A DNA stretch of 40,688 nucleotides, taken from contig CAKSFR010000019.1 of NCBI GenBank assembly GCA_934454635.1, positions 1-40,688 of the forward strand, given 5' to 3'. Source of the DNA: an uncultured Ruminiclostridium sp. (GTDB lineage: Bacteria > Bacillota > Clostridia > Oscillospirales > Ruminococcaceae). This document shows positions 21,396 to 29,528 of this stretch, one piece after another (position 1 is the stretch's first letter; each line of letters begins with the position of its first letter). A program made the translations under genes and the position numbers. The notes beneath the pieces were generated by a model, which had not been told where the DNA came from, made no database searches, and saw only the letters and a list, made by a program, of their open reading frames with translations.

Positions 21396-22811
21396 TTACT
21401 GCTGTGCTGCTTCGTATGCTGCGAAGTCTGCATTAGCGTCGCGTGCTGCGTTCCACTTTGCGTTAGCGTCGGCAAGGATAGCCTTAAATGTGTCCTCGGA
21501 TTCGCCTGCGAAAGCAGCTTCTGCGATCTGGATCTTGAAGTTTGCTGCGTCGCCCTGCCATGTTCCTACTTCGGACTCGTTATTGATAGCATCCCAAACA
21601 CCTACAAGACCCTCGGGAGGTGTTTCTGTGAGGAACATTTCAACGTCTGCGAAGTCGGTGAGGTAGTCGGGCATTGCTGCGCCCTTAAGAGCGGAGAGAG
21701 AGCCTTCTTTCTGTGCAAAACCGGATTCTTCAACGAACCATGTGATATACTTCTTGCCGAGTTCCTTGATTTCTTCGGAGCTGTTTACGTTTACGCCTAA
21801 GCAGTAGTCGGCGGTGGATTCAGCGTACTGCTTGCCGTCTTTGCTGAAAGGAGCGGGCATATAGCCGATATCGTCGGGATTGGGACCTGCTTCCTTGAAC
21901 TGGGAAACTGCCCACGAACCCATTACCATTGTAGCGATCTTACCTTCGTTGATAGCAGCCTTGCAGCCCTCCCAGTCGGTAGTCATGGGGTCTTCTTCGT
22001 GTAAAGCGGGATTTCTGAACACGTCGAACATGAGCTTGTAAACGTCATAGTAAGCGTCGCCCTCAACGAAAAGATCTCTCTTTGAAGTAAGAATGTCGGT
22101 TTCGTATGTGGAACTGCCGGAAGCGGAAATTACGAGCGAGGGCCACTGTGTGAGCGTCCAGCTTGCGTCCGCATAGTTTGTGTAGTAGGGGATTGCGTCG
22201 GTGTTATCAGCGATAAGCTGTAAATCGGCGAGAAATTCCTCGGGAGTCTTGGGGAGAGTGGTGACGCCTGCGTCAGCCCATACCTTCTTGTTGTAGCAAA
22301 GACCGCCTGCAACAGTGCCGAGGTGTGCGATTCCGTAAACTGTACCGTCGTACATTTTCTTATCAGCCCAGTTGTACTTTTCCTTTAAAGCGTCGAAAGA
22401 ACCGAGCGGTTCAAAGAAGTTGGAAAGATCCATAAGCTTAACGGTATCGGGAATCATGAGAACGTCGCCGTAATCCTTTGTGCTCATCATTGTGGGAACG
22501 TCTGTTGAGTAGTTTGTAAATCCCTGATACTTTACTTCGCAGTTGTACTTTTCTTCAAAAGCGTCTGTCATCGCGTCGAGAGTGCCGTCCTCGAGGCGGT
22601 CTGTACGATGAGTGAGAACCTTTAAAGTGAGCTTTTCGCCGGAGGCGTTGTTGTCAGCCTCGGGAGCGGCGGTTGTTTCTTCCGCGCCGTTATCTGCCGC
22701 AGAAGCAGAGGCGGTTGTTGTGGTTGTCTGCTCGCCGCCGTTATTGCAGCCCGCAATAGAAAGTGTTGCTGCAACTGCGAGGAATCCGGCCATAATCTTT
22801 TTGAGCTTCAT
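21396..22811 (-). CDS. Sugar ABC transporter substrate-binding lipoprotein
   Basis: The 471-residue protein begins MKLKKIMAGFLAVAATLSIAGCNNGG with the lipobox SIAGC, so it is a membrane-anchored extracellular binding protein. A Thr/Ala/Glu-rich linker (about 25-55) precedes an extracellular solute-binding fold of the sugar (MalE-like) class: TLKVLTHRTDRLEDGTLDAM, AINEGKIATMVMGSWAV, YCLGVNVNSSEEIKELGKKYITWF. The ATG at 22811 follows AAAGGATG; more upstream starts would hide the signal. It is the first gene of the importer operon. Substrate is unknown. Confidence 0.92.
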   Translation of the reverse strand: MKLKKIMAGFLAVAATLSIAGCNNGGEQTTTTTASASAADNGAEETTAAPEADNNASGEKLTLKVLTHRTDRLEDGTLDAMTDAFEEKYNCEVKYQGFTNYSTDVPTMMSTKDYGDVLMIPDTVKLMDLSNFFEPLGSFDALKEKYNWADKKMYDGTVYGIAHLGTVAGGLCYNKKVWADAGVTTLPKTPEEFLADLQLIADNTDAIPYYTNYADASWTLTQWPSLVISASGSSTYETDILTSKRDLFVEGDAYYDVYKLMFDVFRNPALHEEDPMTTDWEGCKAAINEGKIATMVMGSWAVSQFKEAGPNPDDIGYMPAPFSKDGKQYAESTADYCLGVNVNSSEEIKELGKKYITWFVEESGFAQKEGSLSALKGAAMPDYLTDFADVEMFLTETPPEGLVGVWDAINNESEVGTWQGDAANFKIQIAEAAFAGESEDTFKAILADANAKWNAARDANADFAAYEAAQQ

Positions 22812-22934
22812 GATGTGACCATCCTTTCGTTGATTGAAAAGCGATTTGCTTTCCTGATTTGTAATGTTTTGATTTTGCGTTTTGCACGTCAAGTTGCCTA
22901 AACGATTTTTTATTTTTTGCTTAACGTAATTCAT

Positions 22935-22962
22935 ATTATACACATTTTTTACTTAATGTCAA
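22935..22962 (-). promoter_or_regulatory. Promoter of the sugar importer operon
   Basis: Reading leftward, TTGACA (22957-22962), a 16-base spacer and TATAAT (22935-22940). The leader is about 115 bases. Confidence 0.75.
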
Positions 22963-23234
22963 CACATTAATTGCAATTTCGTTTAAAAACAATAAATAAA
23001 GTCAATTCATTTTGTACAAAAAACCATTACTTACTTTATTTGCCAGTTTCTTTATCCCTTAATTAACTAACAACAGAGTTATTAGGTTACAAAAGCTGAA
23101 ATTTGTTGTTTCGAGCATATTATGTGCTTCATTACTGCAAATAAACAGGCTTTTTTGTGGAAAATTGTGCTAATTTATGCGGCTTTTGATGTGTTTTCAT
23201 TCTTTCCAGCTTCGCAAAACGCCGCATTTCGCAC
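22963..23234. other. AT-rich gene-free stretch
   Basis: This stretch upstream of the sugar importer promoter is AT-rich and holds no gene or recognised site. It changes abruptly near 23220 into very GC-rich hairpin DNA. Confidence 0.5.
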
Positions 23235-23333
23235 GCGCGGCGCGCCGCATTCGGCTTCGCCGAATGCGGCAGGCGGCGGCAAAGCCGCCGCCTTATGCGC
23301 CCGTCCGCTTTCGCGGACGGGCGCGCGCCGCGC
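23235..23333. repeat. Cloverleaf-like hairpin cluster, copy 1
   Basis: An outer stem gcgcggcgc (23235-23243) with gcgccgcgc (23325-23333) encloses three perfect hairpins: A, gccgcattcggc/gccgaatgcggc (23244-23270, loop ttc); B, ggcggcggc/gccgccgcc (23272-23292, loop aaa); C, gcgcccgtccgc/gcggacgggcgc (23297-23324, loop tttc). No gene is supported; reading frames through it are Arg/Ala-rich by composition. A second copy lies at 23584-23685. Confidence 0.75.
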
Positions 23334-23392
23334 AGCTTCCCAAAGGCGGCGTTAACGAAGGTGTGATATGTCACAAAGAAATTGAAAGCCGC

Positions 23393-23470
23393 GGCGGCAG
23401 CCGACGATGGGCGAGCCTAGCCGATTTGCGAAGCAAATCGGCGGCGAGTTCCCATCAGGAGGCTGCCGCC
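23393..23470. repeat. Nested hairpin within the hairpin cluster
   Basis: An outer stem ggcggcagcc (23393-23402) with ggctgccgcc (23461-23470) encloses gatggg/cccatc and an inner perfect hairpin ccgatttgc/gcaaatcgg (23421-23441, loop gaa). The structure differs from the cloverleaf units on either side. Confidence 0.65.
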
Positions 23471-23516
23471 CTTTCGGCGAACCTGCCGAAAATTACCGAG
23501 GTCGCGGGGCGCACGC

Positions 23517-23567
23517 GCTGCATTCTGCACAAGGCAGAATGCAGCGGCAGCGCGGCTGTCGCCGCGC
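23517..23567. repeat. Two consecutive hairpins in the cluster
   Basis: gctgcattctgc (23517-23528) pairs perfectly with gcagaatgcagc (23534-23545), and gcgcggc (23550-23556) pairs with gccgcgc (23561-23567). A 16-base direct repeat, ctttcggcgaacctgc, occurs at 23471 and 23570, on either side of this pair. Confidence 0.6.
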
Positions 23568-23583
23568 CACTTTCGGCGAACCT

Positions 23584-23685
23584 GCGCGGCGCGCCGTATT
23601 CGGCTTCGCTGAATACGGCAGGCGGTGGCTATCGCCGCCGCCCCACAGCCTGTTTCCCTCTTTTCGGGAAACAGGCGCGCCGCGC
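23584..23685. repeat. Cloverleaf-like hairpin cluster, copy 2
   Basis: The outer stem gcgcggcgc/gcgccgcgc (23584-23592, 23677-23685) is identical to copy 1. Hairpin A, gccgtattcggc/gctgaatacggc (23593-23619, loop ttc), differs from copy 1 by a C-G to T-A pair change and a G-T pair. B is imperfect (from 23621, ggcgg/ccgcc). Hairpin C, cctgtttccc/gggaaacagg (23649-23675), is wholly different in sequence from copy 1 yet still a perfect hairpin. Confidence 0.75.
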
Positions 23686-23931
23686 GCCCTTTTGCTATGC
23701 TTCGCCCCTTTAGGGTATGAAAACAGCGCCGCGATCATCACGCGACGCTTGACTGCTATTTCTGTTGAATATTGCATAAAAAAACAGCCTTGTTACGGGC
23801 AATCCGACTTTTGTCTTTATACCGTTTCTTCCCGAAATGTCAACCTCTTTCACCCTCTCACGCCCTGCGCATATAGTAATAGCAGGCAGAAAGGCGTCTG
23901 CCGATAACGGATTACAGAGAGGGAGATAAAG
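23686..23931 (+). other. Leader region of feoAB
   Basis: No gene is visible. A small hairpin ggcag/ctgcc lies near 23883-23902, close to the feoA ribosome binding site. I looked for a Fur-type box and for a metal-sensing riboswitch and could not make a convincing match, nor a clear promoter. Confidence 0.4.
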
Positions 23932-24174
23932 ATGAAGCTTGAACGGACGCTTTGTGATGTCCGCCCGGGACAAAAAGTGAAAATAAAGCAGGTGAACCAT
24001 TGCGGAAGCATACGCCGCCGCCTGCTCGATATAGGGCTTGTAAGCGGAACGGTAGTGGAGTGCGTCGGAAAAAGCCCTTGCGGCGACCCGTCCGCTTTTC
24101 TTATCAGAGGCGCAGTTATTGCCATACGCTCGGAGGATTGCTGCAAAATATCGGTTTTTGACGAGCATTGCTGA
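23932..24174 (+). CDS. feoA: Ferrous iron transport protein FeoA
   Basis: The 80-residue protein is an SH3-like FeoA (LCDVRPGQKVKIKQVNHCGSIRRRLLDIGLVSGTVVECVGKSPCGDPSAFLIRGAVIAIR). It is thought to assist or regulate the FeoB channel at the inner face of the membrane. It contains several cysteines, including a CC pair near the C terminus. GGGAG precedes the ATG. It is 18 bases from feoB and forms an operon with it. Confidence 0.92.
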   Translation: MKLERTLCDVRPGQKVKIKQVNHCGSIRRRLLDIGLVSGTVVECVGKSPCGDPSAFLIRGAVIAIRSEDCCKISVFDEHC

Positions 24175-24192
24175 AAAGAGAGGAGAAATAAT

Positions 24193-26340
24193 ATGGGGCT
24201 TACCAATAATTCAATGGGGCGCGGCGCGGCAGACCGCGGGATAAATATAGAAAGAAACGGCTCATCGGCGAGGATAATCGCACTTGCGGGGAATCCCAAT
24301 GTAGGAAAAAGCACGGTATTCAACGCGCTTACCGGAATGAATCAGCACACGGGGAACTGGGCGGGTAAAACCGTCACAAACGCGCAGGGTACATTTTCAA
24401 CACAGCATGAGCAGTATATCCTTGTTGACCTGCCGGGTACATACTCGCTTATGGCGCATTCCGCCGAGGAGGAAGCCGCGCGGAATTTCATTTGCTTTGG
24501 GGACGCAGACGCAGTGGCGGTGCTTTGCGACGCGACCTGTCTTGAACGCAATCTGAATCTGGTGCTGCAAACGCTTGAAATAACAGACAGGGTCATCGTC
24601 TGCGTGAATCTTATGGACGAAGCGGAGCGCAAGGGGATTTCTCTTAATCTTTCTGAAATTTCAAAGCGGCTAGGAGTTCCTGTTGTGGGAATTTCCGCAA
24701 GAAAAAAGAAAAGTATAGCAAAGCTGACCGCCCAGATGGATAAAATGACAAGTGGGCAGATTTGCACAAAGCCGATAAAAATACGTTATACAAAAGGAAT
24801 CGAAGAAGCGATAGCTTTACTGGAGCCTGTTATTTCGGAGAATTTTCCCGGACTGCTGAAGCCGCGCTGGGTAAGTCTTAAGCTGCTTGAGGGCGATGAA
24901 ACGCTGATACGGGAAATGGAAAAAAATATAGGCTATCCCATTTTGTGCAGCACGCAGGTCACGACAGCGCTTGAAAGCGCAAAAATACTGCTGTATGAAA
25001 ATGGGATAACCGCCGATAATTTCAAGGATAACGTTGTCGCTTCGCTTGTACTTGCCGCCGAGGAGATCTGCATGGACACGGTCGTCAGCGAAAAAAGCGA
25101 CTATAATGCGGCAGACCGCCGCGCGGACCGAATCCTTACGGGAAAATGGTTCGGATACCCGCTCATGATACTGCTTCTGCTGGGCATTTTCTGGCTCACT
25201 ATCGTCGGCGCAAATTATCCGTCGCAGCTTCTCTCGGCAGGTCTTTTTTGGCTCGGCGACCGACTCGGAGAGCTTATGAACACTCTTGGCGCACCCGACT
25301 GGCTCAATGGGCTTATCGTTGACGGCGCATATAAGGTGCTTGCATGGGTCGTTTCGGTGATGCTGCCGCCTATGGCGATTTTCTTCCCTCTTTTCACATT
25401 GCTTGAGGATTCGGGTTATCTTCCCCGCGTTGCATATAACCTCGACAAGCCGTTTAAGCGCTGCTGCGCCTGCGGAAAACAAGCGCTCACAATGGCAATG
25501 GGCTTTGGCTGCAACGCTGCGGGCGTTGTCGGATGTCGGATAATAGATTCCCCGCGAGAACGCCTTATCGCAATTCTCACGAACAATTTCGTTCCCTGCA
25601 ACGGGCGCTTCCCGATGATACTGAATATAATAACGATTTTCTTTTTGGGCGCAGCCTGCGGCGGTTTTTCGTCAATACTTTCTGCGATTATTCTGACAGG
25701 GTTCATTCTCCTCGGAATTGCAATGACCTTTGCGGTATCAAAAATATTGTCGAAAACTATTCTGAAAGGCGTACCGTCCTCGTTTACGCTTGAGCTGCCG
25801 CCGTACCGCAAGCCGCAGTTCGGAAAAGTAATAATCCGTTCAATTTTTGACAGAACTCTTTTTGTACTGGGACGTGCGGCGGCGGTCGCAGCGCCTACGG
25901 GACTGCTGATATGGATTCTTGCGAACGTTACTGTCGGCGACCTTAGCATTCTGCGGCATATAACGGATTTTCTCGACCCGTTCGGGCGCTTGCTCGGACT
26001 TGACGGCGTTATTCTCGCGGCGTTTATTCTCGGGCTTCCTGCAAATGAAATAATTGTTCCTATAATAATTATGACGTATCTTTGCGAGGGCAGTCTGCTT
26101 GAAATGGACAGCCTGACGCAGCTTCACGAGCTTCTCACGGCGAACGGCTGGACGATTATAACCGCAATAAACGTGATTTTGTTCTCGCTTTTTCACTGGC
26201 CCTGTTCAACCACGCTAATGACCATAAAAAAAGAAAGCGGCAGTCTAAAATGGACATTTGCCGCGTTCGTTATCCCGACGATAGCGGGAATGGTATTGTG
26301 TTTTCTGGTGAACCTTATAGGTGGGATCTTCCTGCGCTAA
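24193..26340 (+). CDS. feoB: Ferrous iron transporter FeoB
   Basis: FeoB imports ferrous iron under anaerobic conditions. The 715-residue protein has an N-terminal G domain with G1 GNPNVGKST (33-41), the G2 Thr60 region, G3 DLPGTY (79-84) and G4 NLMD (139-142). A helical regulatory region follows, then membrane Gate domains with GFGCNAAGVVGCRI, NNFVPCNGRFPM and LGLPANEIIVPIIIMTY, which carry the conserved cysteines. AGGAG precedes the ATG. An unusual N-terminal extension of about 25 residues precedes the G domain. A MITE-like repeat starts three bases after the stop codon. Confidence 0.95.
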   Translation: MGLTNNSMGRGAADRGINIERNGSSARIIALAGNPNVGKSTVFNALTGMNQHTGNWAGKTVTNAQGTFSTQHEQYILVDLPGTYSLMAHSAEEEAARNFICFGDADAVAVLCDATCLERNLNLVLQTLEITDRVIVCVNLMDEAERKGISLNLSEISKRLGVPVVGISARKKKSIAKLTAQMDKMTSGQICTKPIKIRYTKGIEEAIALLEPVISENFPGLLKPRWVSLKLLEGDETLIREMEKNIGYPILCSTQVTTALESAKILLYENGITADNFKDNVVASLVLAAEEICMDTVVSEKSDYNAADRRADRILTGKWFGYPLMILLLLGIFWLTIVGANYPSQLLSAGLFWLGDRLGELMNTLGAPDWLNGLIVDGAYKVLAWVVSVMLPPMAIFFPLFTLLEDSGYLPRVAYNLDKPFKRCCACGKQALTMAMGFGCNAAGVVGCRIIDSPRERLIAILTNNFVPCNGRFPMILNIITIFFLGAACGGFSSILSAIILTGFILLGIAMTFAVSKILSKTILKGVPSSFTLELPPYRKPQFGKVIIRSIFDRTLFVLGRAAAVAAPTGLLIWILANVTVGDLSILRHITDFLDPFGRLLGLDGVILAAFILGLPANEIIVPIIIMTYLCEGSLLEMDSLTQLHELLTANGWTIITAINVILFSLFHWPCSTTLMTIKKESGSLKWTFAAFVIPTIAGMVLCFLVNLIGGIFLR

Positions 26341-26343
26341 TTG

Positions 26344-26446
26344 ATACTAAGCACCAATAAAACCATAGATAAAAATTCTGGTATAACACATACATTCAAA
26401 GATCACACTCGATTTTTTTGCATAGCTTTTAATTGGTGCTGAGTAT
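26344..26446. mobile_element. MITE-like element, copy 1
   Basis: A 103-base element with terminal inverted repeats ATACTAAGCACCAAT and ATTGGTGCTGAGTAT (one mismatch); the interior is also imperfectly palindromic. Two further copies lie at 31774-31875 and 35437-35538. There is no transposase. Flanking TA would fit insertion by a Tc1/mariner/IS630-type enzyme. This copy is the most diverged and follows feoB directly. Confidence 0.75.
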
Positions 26447-26600
26447 GAGACGTACTGCCGTAAAGCGGCAACAGCTTCTTCTGTTTAAAAGCGGGAGAAA
26501 TTGAGAAGCTCCGCGGAGCGTGATTGGTCGTCACTTCGTTTGTTTTCGCCGCCCCTTTGGGCTTGATGTACCTATGTTAGCTTTGGCACGAAGAGTCAAG
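26447..26600. other. Gene-free stretch with small palindromes
   Basis: Between the MITE-like element and the leftward double-HTH gene lie gctccgcggagc (a perfect palindrome) and aaaagcggga (26487-26496), which is complementary to tcccgctttt (26609-26618) at the end of the HTH gene. The latter could be a very long-looped terminator stem. No gene is supported. Confidence 0.35.
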
Positions 26601-27182
26601 TCATTTTTTCCCGCTTTTGAGCGTATAGATTGATAGCTCAGTCATTTCTTTTATACGCTCAATAGCTGTCTTTTTTCCGTGCTCCGTCAGCTTGCGGAAA
26701 TTGTCCAGTAGTTCCTGTTCGAGGGGGCAAAGGGGAACGGAGCGCGGGACTGTTTTCGGAACATCTTCCCACCCCATTATTACAGTGGGCTTAACGTACA
26801 AAGCGTTTGCAAATTTTACAATCATTGATTGTGTAATTTCGCGAGTGCCCGTTTCAATTTTATTGACGGTGGCACGCGACTTATAGCCTATTTTATTAGC
26901 TAGTTCTTCCTGCGTCATTCCCAAATCTATTCTGAGTTTTTTAATTCTTTCGCCTACTGTCATGGCATTTGGCGGAATGTTGCTTTTCTCTAGAAGATCG
27001 CCAGGAGATACTCCTAGCGCATCAGCGAGTGCCACAATTTGCTTTTGCGAACAGTCTCTTTTGCCGCTTTCTATACAGCATATTGTTGAGCGGTTAGTAT
27101 ACCCAACTCTTTGAGCGAGTTCGTCTTGTGATAAGCCTTTTTCTATTCGGATTCGTTTGACGTTATCGCCGAGGATTGACAT
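26601..27182 (-). CDS. Regulator with two XRE-type helix-turn-helix domains
   Basis: The 193-residue protein carries two Cro/C1-type HTH units in tandem (about 6-62, VKRIRIEKGLSQDELAQRVGYTNRSTICCIESGKRD, and about 77-136, IKKLRIDLGMTQEELANKIGYKSRATVNKIETGTRE), then a short helical tail. Two HTH units in one chain could bind direct or adjacent half-sites without dimerising. AGGAGGCG precedes the ATG. A consensus promoter and a gtcaa/ttgac palindrome lie upstream, which fits autoregulation. Such proteins are common in mobile or phage-derived DNA, but no phage genes are present here. Confidence 0.85.
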   Translation of the reverse strand: MSILGDNVKRIRIEKGLSQDELAQRVGYTNRSTICCIESGKRDCSQKQIVALADALGVSPGDLLEKSNIPPNAMTVGERIKKLRIDLGMTQEELANKIGYKSRATVNKIETGTREITQSMIVKFANALYVKPTVIMGWEDVPKTVPRSVPLCPLEQELLDNFRKLTEHGKKTAIERIKEMTELSIYTLKSGKK

Positions 27183-27206
27183 TTTATCGCCTCCTAATGT
27201 AATATA

Positions 27207-27235
27207 ATTATATCACTGAGTTTGCTATTTGTCAA
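27207..27235 (-). promoter_or_regulatory. Promoter and operator of the double-HTH gene
   Basis: Reading leftward, TTGACA (27230-27235), a 17-base spacer ending in TGA, and TATAAT (27207-27212). The palindrome gtcaa/ttgac, with 6 bases between arms, begins at 27231 and overlaps the -35, so the regulator could repress itself. Confidence 0.75.
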
Positions 27236-27410
27236 CGTTAATTGACTGTGCGTTTTCAACAGAATTTGATGTTCAGGCTTGTTCAATCTTTTTCGTAAAC
27301 AAATGTTGACGGCGAGCAAACAGGGCAATATAATGAACCCACAGACACCCACAAAACAGTTTAAGGGATTGTCAGCGGCAATGGCGCGCTATCGTGCAAA
27401 AATACACATA

Positions 27411-27458
27411 AATGAAAAACCGCCTTGCAAGCCTTATTTGGCATTACAAAGCGGTTTT
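27411..27458 (-). terminator. Terminator of the tRNA gene
   Basis: aaaaccgc (27416-27423) pairs with gcggtttt (27451-27458), with further pairing inside. On the minus strand a T run and ATTT follow. It lies just downstream of the leftward tRNA-Pro gene. Confidence 0.65.
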
Positions 27459-27462
27459 ATAC

Positions 27463-27538
27463 TGGTCTGAGTGACGGGACTTGAACCCACGGCCTCTACC
27501 ACCCCAAGGTAGCGCGCTACCAACTGCGCCACACCCAG
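27463..27538 (-). tRNA. tRNA-Pro (anticodon GGG)
   Basis: On the minus strand a full cloverleaf can be drawn: acceptor CTGGGTG/CACTCAG, D arm GCGC-AGTTGGTA-GCGC, anticodon arm CTACC-TTGGGGT-GGTAG with anticodon GGG, T arm GTGGG-TTCAAGT-CCCGT with two G-T pairs, discriminator A and an encoded CCA end. Length is 76 bases. Confidence 0.93.
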
Positions 27539-27570
27539 ACACGGGGTATGCAATTCATCATTGCTTTAAC

Positions 27571-27599
27571 ATTATATAACTTTTTTCTGCATTTGTCAA
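27571..27599 (-). promoter_or_regulatory. Promoter of tRNA-Pro
   Basis: Reading leftward, TTGACA (27594-27599), a 17-base spacer and TATAAT (27571-27576), about 33 bases from the tRNA 5' end. Confidence 0.8.
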
Positions 27600-27729
27600 G
27601 CCCTTTTTTCAATTTTTTTTATTCTTTTTTACAGAGAGCAGAGGGTCTGTCAAATTGCAACAAAATTGCTCCGTTTGACGCCCAAAAGCGTGAAAAACGG
27701 AGAAAAAATGAAATTTCTTTAAAAATATG

Positions 27730-27758
27730 TTGCAAAGCACGCAAAAAAATACTATACT
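27730..27758 (+). promoter_or_regulatory. Promoter of the antiporter gene
   Basis: TTGCAA (27730-27735), a 17-base spacer and TATACT (27753-27758), about 36 bases upstream of the ATG. Confidence 0.6.
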
Positions 27759-27793
27759 TATATGTGCAAAAAGAAACGGAAAGAAGAGAGATA

Positions 27794-29023
27794 ATGAATA
27801 CAATTGATATTTTTAAAGACCTTGCGATAATAATTCTCGCGGCAAAGCTTTGCGGGCTGGCGGCAAAGAAGCTCAAAGCGCCGCAGGTCGTCGGCGAAAT
27901 TCTTGCAGGTCTTATAATCGGACCTTGCTGCCTCGGCTGGGTAAACCAGTCGGATTTTCTCGTCGGAATGGCGGAAATCGGCGTTGTTTTGCTCATGTTC
28001 GGCGCTGGGCTTGAAACAAATATGAAGCAGCTTCTTAAAACGGGGCCGAAAGCGCTGCTTGTCGCGGTTATCGGCGTAGCTGTGCCGCTTTTCGGCGGAT
28101 TCCTGCTGTACGGCTGTTATTACGGCTTCGGCGCGGTCGGCTCGGACGAGTTTTACCGTGCGCTGTTCATCGGTACGATAATGACGGCGACCTCCGTCGG
28201 CATAACCGTTCAGACGCTCAAGGAACTTGGGCGCTTGAAGGGCGAGATAGGCACGCTTATTGTGAGCGCGGCGATAATCGACGACGTTATCGGCATTATT
28301 GTTCTCACCTTTGTGGTAGGGCTTAAAACCCCCGATTCGCAGCCGCTTGACGTTGTTAAAAACACGCTGTTTTTCCTGTTGTTCAGCGTCGGCGTGGGGC
28401 TGATAAGCTATTATGCGTTCAAGATAATCGACAAGCGCTATCCGCACAAGCGCCGTATTCCGATACTCGGACTTGCGCTGTGCATGATCATGGCATACTG
28501 TGCCGAGCATTTCTTCGGAATCGCTGACATTACCGGCGCATACGTTGCGGGGCTTATCCTCTGCAATCTGCGCGACTCGGAATATATCGCCGAAAAAATG
28601 GACATAAGCTCATATATGCTGTTCGGACCTGTTTTCTTCGCAAGTATCGGGCTTAAAACCGAGTTTTCGGGATTTACGCCGTCGCTGCTTGTGTTCTCTC
28701 TGCTGTTTGTGGTCGTTGCGCTTCTTGCTAAGGTCATCGGCTGCGGCGCGGTCGCAAAGCTGTTCGGGTATAAGATGCTCGACAGCCTAAAGGTCGGCGT
28801 CGGAATGATGACGCGCGGCGAGGTTGCGCTTATCGTTTCGCAGAAGGGACTGTCTGTCGGACTGCTCGATTCGGTCTACTTCCCGTCGGTAATTCTGCTT
28901 ATACTTGTTTCGTCAATTCTTACGCCGATCGTAATGAAGCTGCTCTATCGCGGCGAGCCGCTGCCCGACGAAGAACCTGCCGGAAAGGAGCTTACCGAAA
29001 AGGCGGAAAGTAAGGCTACATAA
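27794..29023 (+). CDS. Cation:proton antiporter (CPA2 family)
   Basis: The 409-residue protein has about 12 membrane helices and the CPA2 features [29 protein letters not shown] near the N terminus and [18 protein letters not shown], containing the paired Asp residues that bind the ion, in the middle. It exchanges Na+ or K+ for protons across the membrane. There is no C-terminal TrkA domain, so it is unlike full-length KefB/C. I chose the ATG at 27794, after a weak GAAGAGAG site, because the protein begins there like its family and a promoter lies just upstream; the open frame extends further up but is not coding-like. The end overlaps the convergent dtd by 8 bases. Confidence 0.88.
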   Translation: MNTIDIFKDLAIIILAAKLCGLAAKKLKAPQVVGEILAGLIIGPCCLGWVNQSDFLVGMAEIGVVLLMFGAGLETNMKQLLKTGPKALLVAVIGVAVPLFGGFLLYGCYYGFGAVGSDEFYRALFIGTIMTATSVGITVQTLKELGRLKGEIGTLIVSAAIIDDVIGIIVLTFVVGLKTPDSQPLDVVKNTLFFLLFSVGVGLISYYAFKIIDKRYPHKRRIPILGLALCMIMAYCAEHFFGIADITGAYVAGLILCNLRDSEYIAEKMDISSYMLFGPVFFASIGLKTEFSGFTPSLLVFSLLFVVVALLAKVIGCGAVAKLFGYKMLDSLKVGVGMMTRGEVALIVSQKGLSVGLLDSVYFPSVILLILVSSILTPIVMKLLYRGEPLPDEEPAGKELTEKAESKAT

Positions 29024-29465
29024 TTTCGCGGCTGTCGAGGATTATCGTGAACGGTCCGTCGTTAAGCAGTTCAACTTTCATATCTGCGCCAAATTCGCCG
29101 TGCTGAACGGTTTCGATTTCCGCGCGGCATCTCTCAAGAATATATTCATAAAGGCGATTGGCCTCCTGCGGAGCTCCCGCTTCCGTGAAAGAGGGTCGAT
29201 TGCCTTTTTTGCAGTCTGCGTAAAGAGTGAACTGCGATATTACAAGCACTTCTCCGCCGACATCTTTAAGCCCGAGGTTCGTTTTACCGTTTTCATCCTC
29301 AAAGATCCGCATATTCACAAGCTTCTGAACCAGCTTGTCGGCGATTTTTTCGTCGTCGGCTTTACCGATTCCGACGAGAACGAGAAAGCCTTTCCCGATT
29401 TTTCCTATTACCTCGTTGTTTACGCTGACCTGTGCGCGGGTCACGCGCTGGATTACAAATTTCAT
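29016..29465 (-). CDS. dtd: D-aminoacyl-tRNA deacylase
   Basis: Dtd frees tRNAs wrongly charged with D-amino acids or glycine. The 149-residue protein begins [26 protein letters not shown] and has the two catalytic motifs SQFTLYAD (about 77-84) and [11 protein letters not shown] (about 134-144), with the Gly-cisPro NxGPxT element that selects against L-amino acids. GGAGG precedes the ATG. It is often next to relA in Firmicutes but not here. Confidence 0.95.
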   Translation of the reverse strand: MKFVIQRVTRAQVSVNNEVIGKIGKGFLVLVGIGKADDEKIADKLVQKLVNMRIFEDENGKTNLGLKDVGGEVLVISQFTLYADCKKGNRPSFTEAGAPQEANRLYEYILERCRAEIETVQHGEFGADMKVELLNDGPFTIILDSREIM

Positions 29466-29484
29466 GCTGCCTCCGAAAAATAAT

Positions 29485-29510
29485 CCCCCGAAACCGTCAG
29501 CTTCTGGGGG
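29485..29510 (-). terminator. Terminator after the DUF6033-like gene
   Basis: CCCCC (29506-29510 on the plus strand as ggggg) pairs with GGGGG (29485-29489), with inner pairs GAA/TTC. On the minus strand ATTATTTTTC follows. It separates the DUF6033-like gene from dtd; read-through could still feed dtd, which has no clear promoter. Confidence 0.5.
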
Positions 29511-29528
29511 CGTACAAGTTTTTCCCGT

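Noticed and set aside
23177..23713. 178-codon open frame across the GC-rich hairpins
   Set aside because: Its Arg/Ala-rich translation follows from the palindromic GC-rich DNA; no start signal.
23771..23931. Fur box or metal riboswitch upstream of feoA
   Set aside because: I found no convincing match to either; only a small hairpin is visible.
26601..27182. Prophage remnant around the double-HTH regulator
   Set aside because: No integrase, structural or lysis gene is nearby, and the tRNA-Pro is intact with no visible attachment duplication.
27279..27470. 63-codon open frame ending inside the tRNA-Pro 3' end
   Set aside because: It overlaps the tRNA terminator and part of the tRNA, with no ribosome binding site and no similarity I can recognise.
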